64,000 nt of DNA, from contig OV121081.1 of assembly GCA_921293015.1 (NCBI GenBank), positions 45,223,877 through 45,287,876 of the forward strand, in the 5' to 3' direction. Under the pieces are notes generated by a model. It worked only from the letters and a program-made list of their open reading frames with translations. It did no database searches and was not told the origin of the DNA. Below are positions 22,260-35,140 of this stretch, one piece after another. The translations under genes and the position numbers were made by a program. Position 1 is the first letter of the stretch, and the number at the start of each line of letters is the position of its first letter. This DNA comes from Phorcus lineatus (lineage: Eukaryota; Mollusca; Gastropoda; Trochida; Trochidae).

Positions 22260-22790
22260 AATTTCTTCAAGTTCTTCTTTATTATTATTATTTGTACTTT
22301 TTTGTGAACGAAATACAGCCAAAACGGCTGCTTCAGCGAAATTTGGTATGCTGATATCCCTTACTGAGGAATAGACATGCAAAGCTTTTGGGCAAATTTA
22401 GCCCAACTGTAAATGGCCCAGCTTGGCCCAAAGTTGAAAAAATCAACATGGGATGTTTTTTCAAATTGCACTTTCAGACTTGCAACATTTTTTAAAAGAT
22501 GTGCAATTATAATGCGCGTAATTTTTCAAAATGCACCTAGAGCCTTGAAACTTGTTTGAATGAAGCGTCATAACAGTACAAACATCATGACGAATTCATA
22601 ACTAGTATCGTTTTTTCGTATTATCAACTTCTTTGCAATAATCACAGTTTGGTTATGAGATTTGGTCACATAAATAAGTTACTGTGTACCACTAAGACAT
22701 AAAACACTGTCTGAAGCTCAAAGAGGAAGTCTTAAAGACGTAAGTACTGCTTCGGCAGTCCTAGTATTATTATTATTATTAGTAGTAGTA
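22260..22790 (+). mobile_element. Repeat framed by ATT runs, ending in a UUCG-type hairpin and CTAG; possible non-autonomous element
   Basis: About 500 bp lies between ATT runs at 22281-22292 and 22765-22790. The right end has the hairpin ACTGCTTCGGCAGT (22746-22759) followed by CCTAGT. The left part has ACGGCTGCTTCAGCG and a doubled phrase TTAGCCCAAC/GGCCCAGCTTGGCCC. A 3' hairpin close to CTAG/T is what Helitron ends look like, but the spacing is short and no 5' TC end was established. No coding capacity. The class is uncertain. Confidence 0.35.
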
Positions 22791-22799
22791 TTATCATAT

Positions 22800-24837
22800 T
22801 TACTAAACAGCACGCAGTTTGTTGCCAACGTTGCATTGGTCAATTCAGCTCCGCCCATTGTGAGTTGAATGTGTATATTTACATTGTATGATTAATTGGC
22901 GCCGACTGAATGAGTTAGTCTTGTCATTTTAATATGAATATATACAATATTTAAAATTTACAATGTCTTAACATTTATTTGCTGAATACACGTATCTCAA
23001 CTAATTCAGTGCATATGAACCATAACACCAATCTACATATTGTATTTTCCATATTAAAATGCTGTCATATCATGAATATATATGTTGAAACTATTCCCTA
23101 CATTTGTGAAAAGAAAATTAGAAACTGTCTGTCATAAGAACAAATACAATATCATATATGACAATATCAGAATCCATTCCAAGACATGTGGTTTATACTA
23201 TTTAAGATGTAACAATCCCATGAATGATTACAGGCATAACACCGTCTGTGTGTCTGCTGTGTTTAAACCTACGGATATTGGTCAGATTGAATGTGCCAAA
23301 ATAGATTTAAGAACTCTCAAAGATACTTTTTCATCTTTGAAATCTAAATTGATCGCCATTTTTACACTCTTGGTGTGCATCACAATGGCACCATTCAAAC
23401 AACAACAACAAAAACAACACCAACAACAACAACGTTACAAAGTTCGTGATTGGATGCATGATTTTATTTCATGCAAGTACTTAACCTAAAATACAAGGTT
23501 AAATTAGATGATTTAACATAAATTTCAAAAGTATATGAAACAAGATTGGTTTAAAAACTCTGACCTTCAGTAAACCTGTTGTCCTACTCAATGGCTTTGT
23601 TTAAAGAGCACTCCGTGAGTTGTTGGAGTCATGTATGCTAAACTTAATCAATGGTGTCATTTGGTCGCGACGTATTGACTGTTACCAAAAAGACATATTT
23701 AAAAGCTTATTGTTTTTTTACAGTGACAATATGAAGGTAGAACGTCGCAATTATGATCGAAAACCGGACAGTGGCGCGTGTCAAAAAGTGAAACGTAATT
23801 TTGGAGACATATCTACAACAGCCAGGAGGGCAGTTAGGGGTTGATAGCGTTTGTCAGGTTATATAACTAGTATCCATGTATACTGGGCGTGATATCTACA
23901 CCTTTGTGCATTCATAAGGTTATTTTTAGATTTTCATTGAAAATCAGTATTTGTCATATATATGTCTTTTGGACATGAACAGTTAATATGTTTTGATTTT
24001 ACATCACAACAGATGACATTTAGGTTCGTATCAAAGGGAAATCATATGTTATGAAACTCACGGAATGGCTCTTTACGAAATATACCTTCATACAGCGAGT
24101 GAAGAATTTACGGATTCATGCAACAGAACTGATAGAATAAAGAACAGAGATTCATTATCAAAAACTCGATATTTTATTATGAAAACTTTAGCCAAGAGGA
24201 TAGTTGAAGAAACGAAATTTGGCCAACATTTAACATAGGTTATGTCGGCAGGTATCAATTGAGTATCTTCTGTGGAGATATATTGTATATCAACGGGCGC
24301 TAATTTATATAGTGTGTCGTTTTTAATGAATAATAAGTTCAACAGCTATACCCAGTGAGACATCCAAAAATCATAAGTCAGTATTGATGTATTTTCTGCA
24401 TGAATGACCAAGGACCGTGAACCAGGGTTGATTCTATGAGGTGAAACGTAATTACTTCTTAATGATGCTTGAACAATCTTAGGCCCCAGAGAAGGAGTCA
24501 GTTATTCAGAAAGTGTCCCCCAAGACCAAACGCGCTACGTCAGAAACTAATTTATCATATAGCGGATAGAGTTTGTGTCAAAATAGAAATACTTAGCTCT
24601 TGAATAAATTGACGTGTTCCTTACCAATACATTCTTTAGTTTTCAGCGTCATAAGCTGTTTACTTGATTCATCTCCTTGAAAGTGTGATGGATGTGTGTA
24701 AAACTCCACATGGGACTTTGAGTTTGGCCATGTTGAATAAAAGCTCTGTGGCATAGGCGTTTTATCACTGAAAAATAATTATCTCCTTACAACTTTCTTT
24801 TTTTGGAAATAATTCATATAAGAGAAAGATATAAATA
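22800..24837. other. No firm gene; contains a CAA repeat within an unrecognised 135-codon frame
   Basis: The frame at 23082-23489 (plus) is the longest non-transposon frame in the window. It ends with a Gln-rich stretch encoded by (CAA)n at 23398-23432. It has a few Cys and Lys residues but no domain that I recognise, and a chance frame in AT-rich DNA is plausible. The other frames, at 23620 and 24088 (minus), are also unrecognised. Confidence 0.3.
23398..23432. repeat. Imperfect (CAA)n repeat
   Basis: CAACAACAACAAAAACAACA and following units. It would encode a short Gln tract in the plus frame. Confidence 0.9.
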
Positions 24838-24992
24838 GAAAATACTAAACTACGTCTCGTTACCATTGCTGCCGAGCCGCTTACATTGTGACGTCATGTG
24901 ACATCAATCAGCACGCGATGTTATGACACAATGTGTAATAACATTGAAGATATATTAAACGGCGGTATCTTCAACGGGAGAGTAATAATGCC
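24838..24992 (-). mobile_element. Fold-back (TIR) DNA element family, copy B
   Basis: The inverse complement of 1432-1580 joined directly to the right terminus of copy A. It shares GAAGATACCGCCGTTTAATA, ACACATTGTGT, ACATCGCG and CACATGACGTCACAAT. On the minus strand it ends in ACGTAGTTTAGTATTTTCTA, matching copy A's right end near 1766-1786. It lacks copy A's internal 141-bp hairpin arm, so it is a deletion variant. Confidence 0.65.
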
Positions 24993-26194
24993 AAATCTAC
25001 AATAACTAAATACATTGTACTGTGACAAGAAATCAACAAGTCATAAATGAATTAACGTTGTTTCATAGATGATATCTCATGTACGCAATAAAGGTATTTT
25101 GGAAATGTAATTTACTCAATGATTGATTCGCCTCATCAAAATGCTAAACCACATGTAGAAATATCTGAACATCTCCAATTTCCTGAATCGCTTTATGAAT
25201 GAAACTGGCAGACTAAATTGACACCGGCACTCCCAATTGCAGGCAAATTACCCGAATGAGTAAAATAATTATTATATGATTTTTTTTCTTAGTAGTTTCG
25301 TTTCCGGTTCTGATAAATGTCCAATGGTTCAAGATGATGGAACAAAGGCATCAAGGTCTATTAACTGATATATTGGCTGTCTATTTCTTCTAATCGGCCG
25401 AAGTCAAAATACGAAACTTATAAATGTTTACATTATTTTGAAGACTCGTATAGGAAACCTTATGATCGAAAATATAACACAATTGAAAGTAGAACTAGGT
25501 GCTCTAAGGTTTTGTCCATGGACAACGGGTAATGAAAGTCGAATATTTATTTTCAGATTACAGAGCCGATTTCTTACTCCTTTTATTCCTTGGGGACTCA
25601 ATGAACCAAGTGTATCTGTTACCAGTGGTTCTAATTGTAAAGGGTTCTCATATGGGAAATCGACTCTGTTCTATTGACTACTTCTGTGATTGAAAGTCAT
25701 AACCATGTGCATGATTTAGTCATGGTATTGGGTTTAACAGCTTTATCCAACCTCTAGTACCCATCACTCAAAAGCACTTGCTCACATCAATCAAAATATA
25801 TTTGCTTATGAATAAGGAAAACCCATGTTTTTTTTATAGAACAAAACAATAGATAAAAATTTAGATATATAATCTTAATCATGGGTATAATTCTTTACCA
25901 AGATAAGTAATATCTGAAAAGCTGATATTCATACAATCTACTTTTATCCTACCTAGACTATGACACTTTTATTCTATTTTTTCATCTCACTTTGGTCATT
26001 CTTTTATCATTTTATTGGCATGTTATTACATGAATCATTCACTTTTAATTTGATGCTGCAAGAACATCGTGATTTGTGAATGCATATCGAGTATTGTAAG
26101 GGGTGTCGGTATAATGTATGTGTGTGTTTAATTGTATACCATGCTTCTTTAATAACTTTCATCATATTACTTTTCAATCTTTATTAACTATCAT
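24993..26194. other. No gene recognised
   Basis: The 79-codon frame at 25438 shows no motif. AT-rich. Confidence 0.4.
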
Positions 26195-26282
26195 GCAGCC
26201 GTTGCTGCAAAACATAATCCCTCCTTAGGCAATAAAGTATAATTATTATTATAATTATTATTGTTATTATCATTTATAATCA
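26195..26282 (+). mobile_element. Possible LINE 3' end (CAATAAAG plus ATT-rich tail)
   Basis: GCAGCCGTTGCTGCAAAACA is followed by CTTAGGCAATAAAGTA and a degenerate ATT/ATA tail. This layout is common at the 3' ends of non-LTR retroposons. There is no ORF in the preceding kilobase, so only the tail would remain. Confidence 0.35.
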
Positions 26283-26289
26283 TACAAGT

Positions 26290-27214
26290 TCATTGTGGTT
26301 AATTGTCGACGTTTATTAGAGGGCTATTACTTTTGTGAATAAACAAATGGTAAAGTCATATCATTCAATAATTTTCACGCAGTTTACCTTTAATGTTGCA
26401 TTGATTAGGTGTATCAATGAGAAATCAATTTCAATTTTAGGATATAAATGCTACCGTGTAGAAACCAAATTGACATTCATTTAACATTCGAATTATTTTC
26501 TTATCGTTGTTATCCTTATACATCGAACTGACCTCCATACTCGATAATCTCAGGGGTACATGTTGAAATTAATTGAAGTGATACTCATGTGCAACAGAGG
26601 TTCGGTCCAACAATTCCATTATCCTTCTTAACTGAATCCAACTCTTACCTGTCCTGAACTAAAAAGAAAGCAATATTGGAAGAATTGAAATGGCAAAACA
26701 TTTTATGTACATCTGGATGATTTTTAACAAGATACATCGACAAGTTTAACAATGAAACAAATGATAATTGATGTGGAACAGCAAAAACATAACGGAATAC
26801 TCCCTGTATCATCGCAGATAAATCAGGTAATTATTAAGCTTTTATAAGCGAACAACAGATTTTAACTACTTGTGATGATATTCAAGAAAAATCGCGGTTT
26901 AAAGTTATTACAAAATCTGGAAGCCATCATTTGTGTCATTCGTCGTGAAAAGTCATCGATTTTGAAGAAGATTATGTCAACAATTCTCACATGTGAATAT
27001 GCGACTGCAACAATGGAAAATGTAAAAAAAACATGCATTTTAATCTCCAACTAACGATCACGAAAACCAAAATCACAGTTCCTGTTGAAGAGAGCGTTAA
27101 CTGTGCGTATCTTGATGATTTTGTCCGTTAAAGGATAAAAACCTGTAAACAGCAATGTAGGAAATTCTACGGTCGCGCTTAGCGCAAAGTAGCTGCTTTT
27201 AAAGTACACTTCCC
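26290..27214. other. No gene recognised
   Basis: AT-rich. The overlapping 60-62-codon frames at 26862-27054 on both strands have no motif. Confidence 0.4.
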
Positions 27215-27305
27215 CTCAGGGTAATGATGTAGATAGCGCTTTGAGCATGTATTAGTACGTTGAAAATGCGCCACATAATTATGAAACGTGCACTCGCAAA
27301 TGGTA
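27215..27305 (+). mobile_element. CR1/L2-like retroposon tail, copy 3 (fragment)
   Basis: CAGGGTAATGATGTAGATAG is followed by CGCTTTGAGCATG and then AAAATGCGCCACATAATTAT. This parallels 56219-56345 read on the minus strand. It is a degraded fragment without a long ATT tail. Confidence 0.5.
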
Positions 27306-27439
27306 ATTCACACCATATGTTTTGTTTAGCACCTTATACATAATAAAATGTAATAAGACAATGTAATGCTATTTCCAAACTGTGATATGTGTTATGTACG
27401 CAATAAAAGATACTTCTAAATAAATGTGTCAACATGTGT

Positions 27440-27780
27440 TCCTAGGATTTAGTTTCAAGCAGTCTATATAGAGCTACATTTCGGAAGTTAAAAATTGTAA
27501 CTATGTATGTCCTTTCCAAATTGCTTCATGGGTCAATACTCTATTTTGATATGTTTATCAGTGCCATTTGAATGCAAATGAAACTCACGAGGGAGGAGAC
27601 CTATGGTGGACTATTGACTGTTGCTATAGATTGAGAATCATATATAAATGGTGTGTAAGTGGTTATTGGATTCCTCATCTCTGGAGAAATCTCTAAACAC
27701 TCTAAAAGCATATTTGTGCACACATAAAGTGACCACATGTCGGAAGTTTTTACTGCAAACGATGACACAGAAAAAACTAT
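27440..27780 (+). repeat. Dispersed module S, copy S2
   Basis: Blocks in order: GATTTAGTTT (27448), GATATGTTTATCAGTGCC, CTATTGACTG, AAGTGGTTATTGGATTCC (27657) continuing CTCATCT, AAATCTCTA, GACCACATG, TTTTACTGCAAAC. The block AAGTGGTTATTGGATTCCTC extends to 24 identical bases with S3. No ORF is conserved between copies. Confidence 0.7.
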
Positions 27781-27789
27781 TTTCTATTT

Positions 27790-29204
27790 TCTTTTACCTT
27801 TTTACTTTTTGTTATTTTATGAATGTTTGTTCTAATAAATTTAAATCATCCCTATAAGGAACTGAGAGGACGGTTATTGGAACATGATAGCTAATTTCTT
27901 CCACACAGGTAACGCTACAAATAGTTTCATTTGCAAATTATTCTTTGCATACGGGCCCTAACCTTTTTTGATTTACATATTGTTAGATCACATTGAATCA
28001 TTGTAATTGTAGTTAAGTGAGTTGCAAATGCAATCAATCGGATCTTGTCGAAAACCTTTGTAGATTTTGGGTAATTCAAGAAGAAACTGTTCAGCTGTTT
28101 GAAAGGGCCAAAAGGGTTAAAATCGCTCAACCAATTAAGTGAGCTTGATACATGTAGGGGTCGACTCATTACCACACATGCAAATGACTCTCACTTGAAT
28201 CGATTGATGTAAGGTGAGGGGGACGGGTGGTTAGCACTTGAGTTTTACCGTAATGCCTTTTAGTTCTCGTCTTTTATCGTGCTGCAGTGTTCTGAACTCA
28301 TTGTTAAAAAGTTAAAATAATCAGCACTTCTATTGACAAGCAAACAATTTGAATACTCAACTCTTGGCAAAACACGACTTCCTGTCAGCAGGGAAGTCAG
28401 CATGTATGTCATATCAATCGATTGAACATCTCTAATTGAACTAATTTCCTGCAATGAGAATAGAAAATAACTATCATTAAATACGTCTCTAACAGAAATT
28501 ATAAGGGTGTTCCCAGTCTGCATATTAGAATTCAATACATAGTTAAAACAATGTATTTAAGTTGCATTCTGTTGGAAAGGGTTTTTCAAATTTTTCAACT
28601 TTGGCTATAGTTTGAAAGAGAACCAAATAATACTATATGTACAAGGACATGAAGTGATCCTCGAGATACGTTGTAAATTGACAGAAATTTTCTGACATTT
28701 CAATTGTTTTCTAGATTGAGGCGAAGGTTTATGTCAGTACCACATCTTCACCAAGAAAAGTATAAACAATGACTTTTATCTGATCTTTTGGAACTTTGTT
28801 TCTAAAATTTCACTCCAGCTTTTCTTTGTTTAATTATTCGACTAGACAGTCATCGCTTTGAAAGTAAATGACGTTAACCATAATATTATAAGATGATCAA
28901 AATGTAAAATTCAATAGATTTATTGCCTTTTCTAAAAAAACGGGTTTTTAATCTCAATGCCACGATCAAAATCGTAATTACAATGGTTGTAGAAGAGAAG
29001 GTTAGATTCTTTATCTTGATGTATTTTCCTTGTGTACGAAAAGTATATAAAAAAAACACATAGAAGATACTGTATTGACAAAAATATGTCCTGTTTATTG
29101 CTTACACATTACACGACGTACGTTTTGGTTAATCATGAGATAATAATTTCCACTTGCCCTGTTGTGGTCAGGACAAATGTGAATATATTTGTTGATTTGT
29201 ACTT
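27790..29204. other. No gene recognised
   Basis: AT-rich spacer between two copies of module S. The minus frames at 27927 and 28260 show no motif. Confidence 0.4.
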
Positions 29205-29560
29205 TTAAGATTTAGTTTTAAACATGTTTCACGTCGTTAGTGAAAGCATATTTTCATATAGATTTCCATTCATAATTGCTTTATTGATCAGTACTCTACT
29301 ATGATATATTTATCAGTGCCTTTTGATAGCTATGGGACCTCACAAGGGAAGAAAAGCGACAATTGACAATTGACGGTAGGAGTAAGTTTAGAGCCATGTT
29401 AACATGATATCTAAGTGGTTATTGGATTCCTCATCTTTATCTAATCTCTAGTCACGATCACTCCAGAAGCTTCTCTGTACAAACTAAATGGATCACGTGC
29501 GAGACGGTTTTGCTGTAAACAATAACGTTGAATTATCCTGAAGGACAAGCATGAAGTAAA
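29205..29560 (+). repeat. Dispersed module S, copy S3
   Basis: The best-preserved copy. GATTTAGTTTTAAAC (29211), GATATATTTATCAGTGCC, AAGTGGTTATTGGATTCC (29413), TAATCTCTAGTCACGATCAC, GCTGTAAACAATAACGTTGA, ATCCTGAAGGACA. It matches S1 (inverted, 12.6k) through the last two blocks and S2 through the first three. Confidence 0.7.
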
Positions 29561-31978
29561 CTATATTTCTAACATCAATGTGCAATTTCTTATCCAACCA
29601 TTAAGAGCTGGCTATATTTATTTCCATACTTTCTTAAAGAAGGAGTCAAACTTTGATAATTATCAAATGGTATTCTTAATAAAAACAAATTTGAAACAAA
29701 ACAAATTAATATTATTAATAATATTATAAGATTTGATATAATAATTCATAATTATCACAATTTGGATGATTAATATTTTGTCTGACTGTTGTTGACGGAA
29801 GCCATCAGTAAATTATACGAACATGCATACAACGAACACCAAAATTACTTCCTTCAGCAAGACATACTGATGAGTGATATTAGAACTAGTTTCTTAATTT
29901 TTTTTTTTTCATTCATTATTTTATTTAATGTAGAAGAATTTCTAAGGCCAGCTAATAATGTCTTGACAATGATGGAGTGACATAAAGCTGTGGGTATGAC
30001 AGTTATCTGTAAGTCAAATAAGTTTTGTACGTGAGGTCTTCTATTGGGGAGAGCTCAGGTTTTGGAGAGTGCGAATTCTTGGTGGAATAAACATTAGCTA
30101 CATTTCACAGTGACGTTGATTCTATGACGTCAAAACGGTTGATCTTTGCGATGTCAAGCGATAGGACAGCATTTGAAAAGGTTTCATGAAACATAGCGGG
30201 TTGAAACCTTTAGAAACTTAAAGTACTTTTATTTAGTAATTTGGGCAACATAGTATGTACATCTAGATTTCATTACCCCGTTGTCCACCTTACCACTACA
30301 ACAAAATCAGCTATCTCGATCTCTGGCTTTTTAAGAAGGAGTCAAACAAGAAGAAAAAATTAAGATTGATCCGAACTCACACCATACACCTTTTAGGCTA
30401 GACGAGCTAAGATATCACAATGTACATTTTTGTTTTCGCAAAAAATAACTGAAATATGTGAACATTAAAACAGAAAACAAATGCTAATTATAACGGTGTT
30501 ACTGGCCTTGTTTAGTGTTTTTAAACTGTGGACATTTAGGAAAGTGATGTCATAATTAGAACCTATTTTTAAATACTACTTGACGAAATTAAATATTTTC
30601 AAAATATACTATATAACCATAGTTTCGTACAAATCAGATAACGCTATGCTCTCAAGATAATTATAACACTATCCATCTGTCAAGATTCGAGTAGCCCTCT
30701 CGTCTTACTTGTCTCTCTTGTCCGTAATATAAGTAGCATTTATTAACTATTAATTTGCAATACCAGCATGATCTATCAGCTTTCTCCGCTATCAGTTACA
30801 CACGACATTTTCAATGAATAATGCTATTTCTTAAGCTAAAGTGCATTACCCTAATAGTTAAGTGAGTTAATATATGTGGAATACCATGAAAACTTCCTTT
30901 AAAACTAGAACTTTGCTGACGACACATTCATGCACTTAAGGAATACCGATTTTTAGTACTGTATTTGTTTCATATCATTCATTTCAGCTGATGTGCTTGA
31001 TCCAAATAACCAAACGTGTGACAACCGCTGCTCAACTCTGCCGCATCTGACTTCAGCAGCTTCACAAAAGGTTCAAGACATCTGATTTTGTAAAGGGAAA
31101 AGTTGAGCGACGGTCTGAGGTGACATTTCAGACTTTACTTAACTCTGTTCACTTTGTACCTTTGTAATGGATACTCTCATGGCTTTATCCACTTTTTGCA
31201 AAATTATTCTTTAAAGTTTTCATTCTATCCGAAAGCCGTCAAATCATGAATTTGTGAGACACATTGGTACTATTGACAAAGACGAGAATTTTAATTCCTT
31301 AAGGTCGTTGCCATTCAGCCACAGTTACCAATTATGGAACGAGAATGATGAATTTGAACTACACTATGGTTATTGATAAAATACTTCAAACTCAAATTTC
31401 AAAGTTAAAAAATCAATTGGGTATGAAACTGAGACAGCCATCTTTAGTAGGCTTGAATAACAGTGTCAATATGCCAGTCATGCAGACAACATGAACAGCT
31501 TCTAGAAAACATTGTCAAACGTGTCATTGTTGAAAGCTATTTTTTGCAGTTTCAGACAATAAAATATGGTTTGATGAAGTATCTTCACTGAAATAATGGC
31601 GTTATTGTATCACTAATGTGTGATATTCTTTGAAGCAAAGGTCCGTTCCAAATAATTCAACCCAAACCAATTTACTTCCATAGCAATAAAGTATAAGGGG
31701 TTTCAAAGATTGTCGTAATCGTTCATTTGTTGAAATATGTGTCGTATTCGTCACAGATCATTTACGAGTTAACAATGAAAAAACACATTATGTAGTCATG
31801 TATCGCTTACAACATGAAGAGAAGTATGAAGAGACAAATTGCATTTGCCATTACTTCATTTGTATTCATGTCAATATAATTGCTTTTGATCTCTTTGTAT
31901 TTCGAGACCGTTATATTGTCTCTCTTTCCATGATACATGTATACCTTTGTAAAGCCTTTAAGAGTGTTATCCTTTCGT
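29561..31978. other. No gene recognised
   Basis: AT-rich, including an AAT/ATT-rich patch near 29705-29735. No convincing coding sequence. Confidence 0.4.
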
Positions 31979-31992
31979 TTCAAGCGGATTTA

Positions 31993-32310
31993 GTGAGTGA
32001 GTGAGTGAGTTGGGGTTTAACGCAGCTTTCAAGATTATTTCACTTATATCGCGGCTGCTAGTATTTTTGCAGGGAGAAAGCCCGCAACACCATTGTGGCT
32101 ATGCATTGCGGTGAAACCTGCGAGCATCGGCTGGAACTAGCGAACCGTGGGTGGTACTACCCTGAAACTCAGTGTAGCATTGCACCCAAACCTGACTGCG
32201 TGTAGAACAGTTTTCTACTGCAGACAAAGTTGCCGAGCCCCTGGCGTCATTCGAACCACGGACCTCTTGATCCGAAGCCGAACGCGCTAACCACTGCGCT
32301 ATCCCGTCCC
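31993..32310 (-). mobile_element. tRNA-derived SINE, copy 1 (minus)
   Basis: Read on the minus strand, the 5' end is tRNA-like. GGGACGGGATAGCGCAGTGG contains an A box (TAGCGCAGTGG), and GGTTCGAATGA is a B box. Together these form a Pol III internal promoter. A conserved body follows (CAGGGGCTCGGCAACTTTGT, TTTGGGTGCAATGCTACACT) and then the 3' end AAACCCCAACTCACTCACTC with about four GTGA/TCAC units (31993-32010). A probable imperfect 14-bp target duplication, TTCAAGCGGATTTA (31979) against TTCAATTGGATTAA (32311), has three differences. A second copy lies at 48550-48838. Confidence 0.85.
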
Positions 32311-32324
32311 TTCAATTGGATTAA

Positions 32325-34924
32325 GACGCTAGAATTAAAACTGCTCTATTAAAACTATCTAGTGGTGTCTTTTGGGGTTTGAGTTATTAAGGTGGTTTTT
32401 TTTATAGAATACTATTGTTCAATATATTTCACACTTTTGCCACTTTGCAAGGGATAAAGCCGACACTATATTTTACTTGCAGTGTTAACTTCATTTATGA
32501 TGACTCACAATATTTTGCATTCATAAGGGCAAACCTTTGACTAAGCATACATTGATAATTTTCCCCGTCATTCACGACCTATAACCATACATCAGAATTA
32601 TCACCGTAAGTGGCAGGATGGTTATCAAGCTCAATAATGACTCAAAACGATAAACGGCATGTTCGTTGGTAGTAAAATCCAGGTTATGGCTCCAGGGGGG
32701 CCTAGTTAGTTTCCAAACTTGGTTGGCAGTGTGGTTATCGCTTTGCGCAAGATATTATTTCAACAACGTTGAATGTCTTCAATAAATTGAATGCGATAGA
32801 TTTACTAGTTTTGGGACCAAAAGCAGCAGGGATGCAGCAGTTATAGAGGAGAAGTAAGAAAATCTTACAGATATCAGCCCATGCCAAAAGCCCAGCTGAC
32901 CTTAACGAATAGCATGTTAGGCATGTTAGTGTGTAGAAGGAGGCATGATGGGCTAAAATAGTTGTGTTGAGCATTAAACTGTCTGCTGTCACACATTTGT
33001 ATAAAAGGCAATTTGCCTGAGATAAGCAAATATAAAATATTAGTTTTCTGGTGTATGCGTCATCTCACAATGTAGGATGTCACCAAATTCGAAGACCTTG
33101 AATGGAGTGGTTTATGAGCGGGCATTCAATTATGGTGACCTTGGAAATGAGGTTAAGGTCACCATCAGGGACAAATGCCTGTGGAATAGAGACTATCATA
33201 AATGTAAAGACCATAAGTGTGACGATTTAGAAAATATCGTTTCTATAGAAGAAGAATTTGAAATGAAGGCAGGAATTAATATCCGGTCCGTCTGTCCATC
33301 CGTCCATAAACTTTTGACTATTTCGACTTCTTCTCTTGCACAATATAATGAAATTCTAAATCTTGTGTAGAGACGTCTTGACTAATGATGTTTTTAATTT
33401 ATACAACTGGTGACCTCTTGACCCCTTTTAAGCCACGCCTTAAAAACTTACTTCCAAATTCTTATCCAGAAGCAGAAGGTCTGTTTGAAACGCTTATCGA
33501 GTTTTTTTTAGAATATTAATTATTTACCTTCTGCTTTTCTGTACAGCAGTGGAAATGTTCCTTAGGAATTGTCCTCGTGTTCGCAATTTCAAAACCAGTT
33601 TAGGCTTCAACACATTCTCGGGTCATCTTGACATGGATTTTCTTCACCTAATAAAATACCTTTTATCTGTTATGAGATGAAAACCATTTTCCAGACGGTA
33701 CATGTATAACATTTCCTCCCATTGAGATTCGTCTAAATGAAGACCTTTCAATAACATGGGGAAGAAAGTTGAATTAATCCATTCACTTGAAATAAGTTCT
33801 GCTACTAGACTTTGCCTGCAGACTACCAACTTAAATACAGAGTGTAACATGAAGTCATTAAGGTATCCCATATAAAGATGTTTTCATCCAGCATAGGTGA
33901 AAACATGCCAGATTCTAATCAGACGGTGAAGGATATATACACATGTCTATTAGAGTTAATGTGAAGATTATAGCGTTATGCTAAAGTCAAATTTCCTTTT
34001 CGTCCCCTTCACATCGATATCGATTCAAATGATAAAATTACTCAATCACTTATTATAATAATTTGCTTAAAGGTTTTGTTGGTTTATCGTTTGATCAAGC
34101 AATCATGTTTCCATGCATACTTATAGATAGATATATTGCCAGTTAACTCTTTGGCGTGAATTGAATTTTTTTTGTCAAAACTCTATACTGTCAGTCATTT
34201 GCACTGAGCACTCTTTCTGTACCTTGGGAGTAATAACTGACTTATTGAAATACATTTTGAAGCAATAGCATTTAAGTCTGTATTCCTAAAAATTACAATT
34301 TGTCTAATAAAAGGATGTCGTATTATGGAATTGCAAGTACAAGTACACAATATCAATTGCAAATGTTTCGTGTTTTGTGAAGGAATTTTGTTGTTGTTCA
34401 TTGTTGATAATCACTGCTGGAGATATGTTGAGTTATACAACATTCAATGTCAATAACAAGATTTATCATATCCGAACAATACCATTTTTAGCATTCCTCC
34501 TTATTCATAATAATGACATATCCAGATGGGTATTAAAATTATAAATAGAACATAGGAAATATGTTGACGATAAATGATGTGAACTTCCTGTTATTTGTTT
34601 GAATTAGTTGAATAATATTAATGTTTGATGACTTTTATTTCCTTATTTCAAAAAATAATAAAATTACCAATATTTGTCTCATTTTCAAATAATTAATTAG
34701 TTGTATCATTAGAAAGTTTTATCTTCTTAATTAATTTGTAATGATGATTTTTAATTACGAGGGCACATGCACGTTGTAAATAAAACTGTATTTGTTGTCA
34801 CTCACTGGCAATAACAATTCGCACTTCTACTTTTGTAATGATAACTATTTTTTAGTGTAATCATGAAATTGGTTGTATTTATGCTTCAAATATTTCAAAA
34901 CATTTTAAGAAAAATATCAATGTC
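32325..34924. other. No gene recognised
   Basis: GC is slightly higher around 32680-33320. The frames at 32735-32992 (minus, 85 codons) and 33077-33370 (plus, 97 codons) have mixed composition but no motif I know. The phrases GAGGTTAAGGTCACC and CCGTCTGTCCATCCGTCC at 33150-33305 look like repeat-derived sequence rather than a gene. Confidence 0.35.
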
Positions 34925-35140
34925 AATTTACTAATGTAACAAAAGATAAGACACGAGATAAGATAAGAAACCTGATTATCGTCTTGTGTAAACAATGGTC
35001 TACTGAACTGATTGAATATGTGTTGTCAGGACTTGTGTATTGATGGAGGATTGGGTCTCATAAAATATGGTACTTGATACTGTGTTTTAAATCCCACCAG
35101 ACTAAAAGAAAATCATGTGTTAATAACGTTCAAAGCTTTG
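34925..35140 (+). repeat. Dispersed module d, copy d1
   Basis: TTTACTAATGTAACAA, GTCTTGTGTAAACA, GTGTTGTCAGGACTTG, GAGGATTGGGTCTCATAA and AAATCCCACCAGACTA occur in order and recur at 63803-64000. Function unknown. Confidence 0.7.

Noticed and set aside
22746-22759. U6 snRNA 5' stem-loop (resembles a GCTTCGGCAG core)
   Set aside because: The rest of U6 (ACAGAGA box and downstream) is absent. Only the short UUCG hairpin is similar.
23082-23489. 135-codon frame with a Gln tract as a host gene
   Set aside because: No domain, no splice context and the Gln tract is a CAA microsatellite. Not strong enough to call a gene.
32245-32310. Possible functional tRNA gene
   Set aside because: A and B boxes are present, but the fold lacks a proper acceptor and anticodon arm, and the same head is repeated at 48550 with a shared non-tRNA body. 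It is a SINE head.
33150-33305. Coding exon in the 97-codon frame at 33077
   Set aside because: The phrases AAGGTCACC and CCGTCTGTCCATCCGTCC look like repetitive DNA, and no motif was recognised.
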